Shown here: one piece after another, positions 59,101 to 64,000 of the stretch
Layout: every line of letters starts with the position of its first letter
Position numbering within the stretch: the stretch's first letter is position 1
Source of the DNA: Triatoma infestans
Lineage: Eukaryota > Arthropoda > Insecta > Hemiptera > Reduviidae
Assembly (NCBI GenBank): GCA_011037195.1
Contig: JAAEAF010003450.1
Coordinates: 38,375-102,374 of the forward strand
Length of the DNA stretch: 64,000 bases
Direction of reading: 5' to 3'
Made by a program: the position numbers and the translations under genes
The notes under the pieces: model-generated
Database searches by the model: none
Told to the model about the DNA's origin: nothing
Seen by the model: only the letters and a program-made list of their open reading frames with translations

Positions 59101-62100
59101 TAGGTGACTGTCAATAAATTAATCTTAATTATTTTAATATTCTTATTTTGAAACAAAATTTATTTAAAAAATAATTGTGTGTTATTTATAAAATCTCATA
59201 AAAATGTATATAATTAATTTAAAATAATCAGTGAAGAAATAATCCAATGTAGCGGTTACAACAAAAATAGAAGCATTGAAAACTAAAGTAATATCACTAA
59301 CATTGGAACTTAAAGAAGCGAAAAATGAAATTAATAAAAAGCAACAGGAAATTGATGATTTGAAAAAAAATGTAAGTGAAATGAATTATAACTTGTTGGT
59401 TTCTGCCATAGAAATAGTGGTTCTCCTTTGATTTTTTTTTATTGTTCCAATTGTTTTCGGTTAAAGATAATTAACCATCGGTTTTAATTAAAATAATAAA
59501 ATATTGTCATTTTCAGTAGATTATTCAATAAATATTTACTTGTGTTATTGATTGCACTTGATTTATCATATTTTATTCTTAAAACCAGTAACTTAACTTA
59601 ATTAGAATACCATCAGTAAATATTCATTGTTTCTGTTATAAATTATTTCACCAATTCATCTATTAGAAAACACCATACGTTACTGACACTATATTTATTT
59701 ATTTTTATTGCTTAATTTTTCGAATTTTATTACAACTGAAGATGATTAGATTCCTTAGCCGAAAGCTCTTGGGAAAATAAAATAATTTTTAAAGGACGAC
59801 GATAGTTTCCATTACTAGAAAACATTGCATCATAATTATTAGTACATTTTTTTATTATGTATAATACTTGAAGTGGCAATGATTAAGTGAAAAGAGTATA
59901 ATTCCATCCTTGATGCTGGGATTATTTAATAATTTGAATCGTGAATTGTAGTTTTTTATATACAAAATATTTTAACATATATTTTCATTCAAACAAGTGT
60001 TAGAAAAGTGCTACACAAGGAGTAAAGATGTTAGTCTTGCGTTTATTGACTTAGAGAACGCTTAGGACAGTGTACCCAAGTTAAATTATGGGAAACATTG
60101 AAAAACAGCATCAAATAGCATAATATCAACTTAAAATGGTGGATGGTTTGATGTAATAAAAAGAATGTATCATGGTAACACTTGCCAAGTTGAAGTTGGT
60201 GGAAAGAAAATTCAGAACAACGGACAGGGCTTCTCCAAGGATACAGCTTATCTCTGGCGCTGTTTAAAATATCTTTAGATGTAAGCTTCCGAGATTGGTC
60301 ATGGAAATGTGGTAGGATGGGTCTCCAAATAGATGACAATACTTTCCTTCATTCATTATCTTTGTTTGCAGACGAACAGGTTGTCAATGCCCAGGATACT
60401 GAAGACATGATATTCATGTTTAGGCGATTGGTGCATGAATTCGATAATACGGTTCCGCAATAAACCTCCCAAAATGCCGAGTATATGTTGACCGATAGAG
60501 AATCCCCAGTGTTGGGCGATGATAGAATAAAAAAAAGTTACATGAAAAAGAAGTAGAACAAAAAGTTTGAAATAAAAAGAGCTTTAAATATTTGGGGGCT
60601 ACATCGAACTAAACGGCTCCACAAGAAGTGACATCAGGAAAAGAGTATGCGAGGGTCATCGAGCCATCAGCAGCTCAATTCTGTTCTATGGAGCAATAGC
60701 ATTCTAAGAAGTACAAAAAAGCAAATTTATAAATCTATAGTGCAAAAACCATAATGTTGTACAGTGCGAAACTTGGACCACAGGTATTAATGAGGAAATG
60801 AAGCTGAAGGCAGGTGAAATGGATTGTCTATTCGATCTGCTAGGAAGTCTCGATTAGAAAAGTTAAGGAACGAGACTATTAAAAGTAATTGAGGTATAGG
60901 TTGATAATTGAGGTCGATATCTTTGAGGTCTCCCTTATGGATAGCGTTTTCCGCTTCTTCTTGTAACTTTTATTGTCATCTTTAATAATGAAATTTGCCT
61001 CTGATTAATGAAAATTGATTTATTTATAGGGAATACAGGTAGCTGACAATGGAACGCAGACTGCAGATCAATCTAAGAAACCATCGGACAAAGCAAAGCC
61101 AACTCAATCAACGGACAAAGCAAAGCCAACTCAACCATCGGACAAAGCAAAGCCAACTCAACCATCGGACAAAGCAAAGCCAACGCAACCATCGGACAAA
61201 ACAAAACTAACAGCAGAACCATCAGAAGATAGTAGAGTAAAATCATCGGACAAAACACAGTCTGGAAAAGCGATTAAAGTAACTATTGTTACTAAAGATG
61301 ATGAAGCTGAAAGTGATGATTCTATTGCAGCAAAAAGTAAATCGGAATTACAATTTGAATGTAGAAAACTATCACAAAAAATTTGTGAAATGGAGGTAAA
61401 TAGAAAATTATTTATGTTAAACTTCGTTTAAAAATATCTATTTTGGTCTTTACTAGATATTGATCCTGATAGATAATTTTTATTTTAAATGTTCCGCATA
61501 ATTTTTACATGTAGTTTTCGAATCATTTATTTAATGCAAATTAACGATAAATGATTAAATTTTATTAAATGTTTTAAATTTTCCAGAGATTTTTCGCTGA
61601 TTATGGATTGGTTTGGGTTGGTGAAGCAGGCTGTCAAGATGAATGTGGTGAAAATGCTTGCAATGCGAGTGATGGGTAAGTAATGTATTTTTATGCAATT
61701 GAATAGTTATTTTCCATTAAGGGGTTTGGTTTCTCTTACTAAAAAAATCTGGGCTGGAATCCTCTTACAATTTCTCTTACACCAATTAACACAGTTATAA
61801 TTGACAATTTTCTTAAAATTTTATTTTTTTTTTTTTTTAATTTGCCCTAACAAATATATAGATAGTTGGATATAGATGGTGGGAATACATGTACTACCCT
61901 GAAGGTAATCCTGGAATGGATTACATTGTTGTCCAGGAATATTGAACCACACAGCATTTGAAATTTGATAATTTGATATAGTTAGCTCTTCTAGCTTAAA
62001 GGAAAATGGTTACAATCATTTTCGAGAATATTCTAAAAAAAAACTCAAAATCCTATTTTGTAAAGTTGCACTTTCGGAATTGTTGCCTCAGGAAGGTTAT

Positions 62101-62610
62101 TAGATATCTTTCGACGGAGAAATGTGTAAGTAACATTTTATTACCGCTTCATGTGAACCATAAATTGCTTGGAAAATTAACCTTCTTTTATTATCTGCTC
62201 ATTTATTAATTATATTAACAGAAGTTCAGATGATCAGTATCCATTCTTTAAGCTAACTGCATAATCTACTGCTGGGCGATCACCACATCTTTTCAACAAA
62301 CAGTAAGTTATAACTGACGTTCCCTTTTTATTTTTAACTTTCTCTTGCGCCACTCTTTTCCTTAGTCATGGGTCTAAGTAGATGTTAAATAAGGTGGGTA
62401 CTTATGACAAGCTTCAAGAAGAATTTTTTTTGTAACGTCAATATTTCTTTTTATAACTCATAACTTCTTTTTTTTAACAGAATTCGTATGACGCACACTT
62501 CTAGAACATTTTCACCCAATTTTCAGAAAGTATTTTCATCTATAGATGAACTTAACATAATGGCTACAGAGCCTCAGATTATTCATACTAAAAGTGGAGC
62601 TACGTTCAAA
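53181..62610 (+). CDS. UBXN11: UBXN11-like SEP/UBX-family protein, 5' part
   Basis: Six exons join without a frame break: 53181-53233, 56265-56356, 59253-59371, 61030-61395, 61587-61675, 62481-62610, giving 283 residues before the window ends. The order is: a basic start (MPPKKILKKGKA), an acidic linker, a coiled coil (LTLELKEAKNEINKKQQEID), a hydrophilic region with five 9-residue repeats (PSDKAKPTQ type), a second helix (LSQKICEME) running into FFADYGLVWVGE, a Cys-rich loop, and FQKVFSSIDELNIMA, the beginning of the SEP domain. DYGLVWVG just before that block is typical of UBXN11; UBX proteins act as adaptors of the p97/VCP ATPase. The SEP remainder and UBX domain should lie beyond 64000. 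The repeats and the Cys-rich loop are peculiar to this copy as far as I know. Introns hold many repeats. Confidence 0.78.
53234..54574. other. UBXN11-like intron 1, left part
   Basis: AT-rich; around 53590-53960 there are weak resemblances to the 1-kb repeat (caaagaaaatcgctaaagcg block), too diverged to claim. Confidence 0.3.
54575..54790 (+). mobile_element. tRNA-derived SINE
   Basis: An A-box-like tagcttgagtggt and a B-box-like GGCTTGAGTCC are followed by the family body (actcatcagtgtccggtgaa) and an A-rich end. It is related to the copy at 18397-18620. Confidence 0.55.
55245..55800 (+). mobile_element. Jockey-group LINE 3' fragment
   Basis: A broken translation reads IALLAPIWNYGLEFNGSAK, then NRIQTLKILVAS, as in the region after the polymerase core of Jockey-type elements. 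Stops are frequent. Confidence 0.5.
57110..57835 (+). repeat. 1-kb interspersed repeat, forward, with a nested family A scrap
   Basis: Runs from aaaggaagtattgcgg through ttcactggaaatacatg, a TG run, cgaaaagtagcaggaagct and tgctatacaattctgtc to gcagtaagagaaagtcg and gtgagtgtttcacaccac. At 57728-57752 the words ccgtggtagcctgcttcat belong to palindromic family A and interrupt it. Confidence 0.65.
58582..58619 (-). ncRNA. Hammerhead-like motif, left arm of family A copy 2
   Basis: On the minus strand: CAAC, CTGAAGA, T, GGGC-GAAC-GCCC, GAAA, CCGG, UC, GATG. The core and stem II are perfect; stem I has one mismatch (CAAC against GATG). Confidence 0.5.
58826..58863 (+). ncRNA. Hammerhead-like motif, right arm of family A copy 2
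   Basis: CATC (58826-58829), CTGAAGA, extra T, GGGC-GAAC-GCCC (58838-58849), GAAA, CCGG, UC (58858-58859), GATG (58860-58863). It is identical in every element to the right arm of copy 1. Confidence 0.55.
59733..59771 (+). ncRNA. Hammerhead-like motif, single copy in UBXN11-like intron 3
   Basis: CAA, CTGAAGA (59736-59742), extra T, a weak stem II, GAAA (59761-59764), GC, UC (59767-59768), TTG. Stem I is CAA/TTG and stem III is AG/CU, sequences different from all other copies but still complementary. Confidence 0.4.
60030..60890 (+). mobile_element. Decayed LINE reverse-transcriptase fragment
   Basis: A broken translation follows the middle of a reverse transcriptase: DVSLAFIDLENA, then KRMYHGNTCQVEVGG, and FADEQVVNAQDTEDM in place of the FADDQ catalytic box. 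Stops and frameshifts are frequent. The clade is uncertain. Confidence 0.55.
61081..61215 (+). repeat. Coding 27-bp tandem repeat in UBXN11-like exon 4
   Basis: Four near-identical 27-bp units at 61081-61188 and one diverged unit to 61215, each coding PSDKAKPTQ or a close variant. The unit length is a multiple of three, so gain or loss keeps the frame. Confidence 0.9.
61730..62115 (-). repeat. 1-kb interspersed repeat, partial
   Basis: It starts with a degraded terminus (tctcttactaaaaaaatctgg) and continues to the tttgtaaagttgcactttcgg block seen in other copies. Confidence 0.4.
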
Positions 62611-63269
62611 GTAATTTGTTATATTTAATTAATATTAATATTAATGCAAACGTATTGATTACTTTCAAAAGCACAGTAAAAGAAATAATTTAAATAATCA
62701 GTGACTCATAAATCAGTCAAATTACCAATTAACTCAGTCAATCACAAATACTATTACAAACTTTGAAAACCTTATTACCTTATATTTTAACCTTACAACC
62801 CTATATTATAACCCTTTAAAAACCTTTATTTTATCTGTGCATCCACTGTGCTAGAATTAATACTAACTTTGATATTAAATCTCTTTTCGCCACATGTATT
62901 AGGATGATGGAGCGGACATTGCTTTCTAAAGATAGAAATTCTCAATGAGATATTTTTGATAATTATATGCACTTGGTATTAGCAGAATATTTGGATATCG
63001 TACCAGAAATCGAAAGAATATCATGCTTCAAACCCCATTCTGGAGGTCTCTTATCGTCCATCCCGAAAATGCTAAAAAAGTAAAGATGTTCAAGATGAAA
63101 TTTTCATTTGAACTGTGGGACGTTTTTTTTCTGTCCTTTCCATTTGTGGTACTTATGTATTGTGCTTTGCTAGGATTTTTGTATTCATTGTACTATTTCT
63201 ATTATTTATTTCTGGCATTCATTGTGCATATGGAAGAAAACTAAGAATATATAAGAGGTAGGAATGAAA
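62611..63269. other. UBXN11-like intron, nothing recognised
   Basis: AT-rich sequence after the donor at 62611, with no recognisable exon. Confidence 0.4.
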
Positions 63270-63969
63270 GGGATCAGAAAGCAAGGGGCGTAGAGAATGT
63301 CGCTGGGCCCAAAGGAAAAAATTTAATTAGGTCACGAGTATTGTCGGAGACTCTCCAGGCATAAAGTACAGCTGATATGGTGCCTGGACACATTGGGATT
63401 GAGGGTAATGAGATGACTGACCAACTGGCCAGGAACGGGGCAATTACTCCGTTCATTGGTCCAGAGCCTGTCCTAGGGATCACTGGCGTAGCGATTCGTG
63501 CGGCGATTAGGGAGTGGATTCGCGGTAAGCATGAAGAGCTCCGGAGGGGGAGCCCAGGTGCCACACACAGCGAAAGGATGATGCCAGGGCTGTGTAAACG
63601 AAGGACCCAAATGGCCCTTAATCTGAGCAGGAGCCAGATTTCTCTGGTGTCGGGACTACTTACGGGTCATGGCAGGTTCAGGAAGCATCTGCACAAGGTA
63701 GGGCTTATCAGCGTGGAACCCTTGTGCAGATTATGTCAGTAGGAGGAGGAAACGGCCCGCCACCTGCTATTTGATTGCGTAGCAACAACTAAATTGAGGT
63801 GTGAGACCTTTGGTACTTTACGACCTGAGGAATTGGTAGCACAAGAAGATCTGGTGGTGAAAGTCCTCAAACTCCTTAGGGAGGGAGGGTTCAACTACTA
63901 GAGGTTATCGGGGATGGCATAATCAGCCTTGTTGGCTGCGTGCCAGGGTATAGCCCACCCGTGATAGGC

Positions 63970-64000
<31 letters not shown>
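63270..64000 (+). mobile_element. I-like LINE, RNase H end with (TAA)n tail
   Basis: An open frame at 63377-63742 starts MVPGHIGIEGNEMTDQLARN (the RNase H end), continues with LVSGLLTGHGRFRKHL and reaches the Cys/His tail at CRLCQ, where a stop interrupts it; reading on gives EEETARHLLFDC. The element ends in at least nine TAA/ATA units at the window edge, the tail type of I-superfamily elements. The family is distinct from LINE family A and matches 6470-7290. Confidence 0.75.

Noticed and set aside
61073..61258. Minus-strand open frame with LALLCPMVE repeats
   Set aside because: It is the reverse shadow of the 27-bp coding repeat in the UBXN11-like exon 4.

Overview
The window looks like nuclear DNA from an insect. 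It is AT-rich, its genes are split by long introns with GT/AG borders, and it is crowded with insect-type transposons (mariner, PIF/Harbinger, and Jockey-, R1- and I-like LINEs). A hemipteran is my guess, but nothing in the window proves the order.

Five host genes are recognisable and a sixth is predicted. (1) The last two exons of the PRL-1/PTP4A prenylated phosphatase (+, 5769-7482). (2) An unrecognised two-exon gene (-, 12999-13728). (3) An eleven-exon homologue of the lysosomal acetyltransferase HGSNAT (+, 18807-30244). (4) A four-exon Tctex-type dynein light chain of the DYNLT2B/TCTEX1D2 group (+, 32767-35928). (5) The axonemal protein PACRG (-, 38137-52871, four exons). (6) A UBXN11-like UBX/SEP-family gene (+, from 53181, running off the right edge). 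PACRG and the UBXN11-like gene are divergent, with start codons 309 bp apart. Their shared promoter carries an exact RFX X-box and, 2 bp further on, a CRE palindrome. With the dynein light chain, this gives a small cilium/axoneme neighbourhood, most likely expressed in sperm and ciliated sensory neurons.

Most of the remaining DNA is transposon-derived. There is a 920-bp Harbinger element (10585-11504) and a second Harbinger (48245-51087) broken by two nested LINEs, one with a 14-bp target-site duplication. Two mariners lie in PACRG intron 2 and other mariner fragments elsewhere. A degenerate Jockey-like LINE (44470-48235), a Ty3/gypsy remnant (15055-16140), tRNA-derived SINEs and about ten copies of a roughly 1-kb interspersed repeat are also present.

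The most striking unexplained signal is a set of short folded motifs scattered through introns and palindromic elements. They share the order stem I, CTGANGA, one extra base, stem II, GAAA, a very short self-complementary stem III, UC, stem I. Copies from different families differ in their stem sequences yet keep base pairing, which matches a type I hammerhead ribozyme with a minimal stem III. Several copies sit as divergent pairs inside large inverted repeats.
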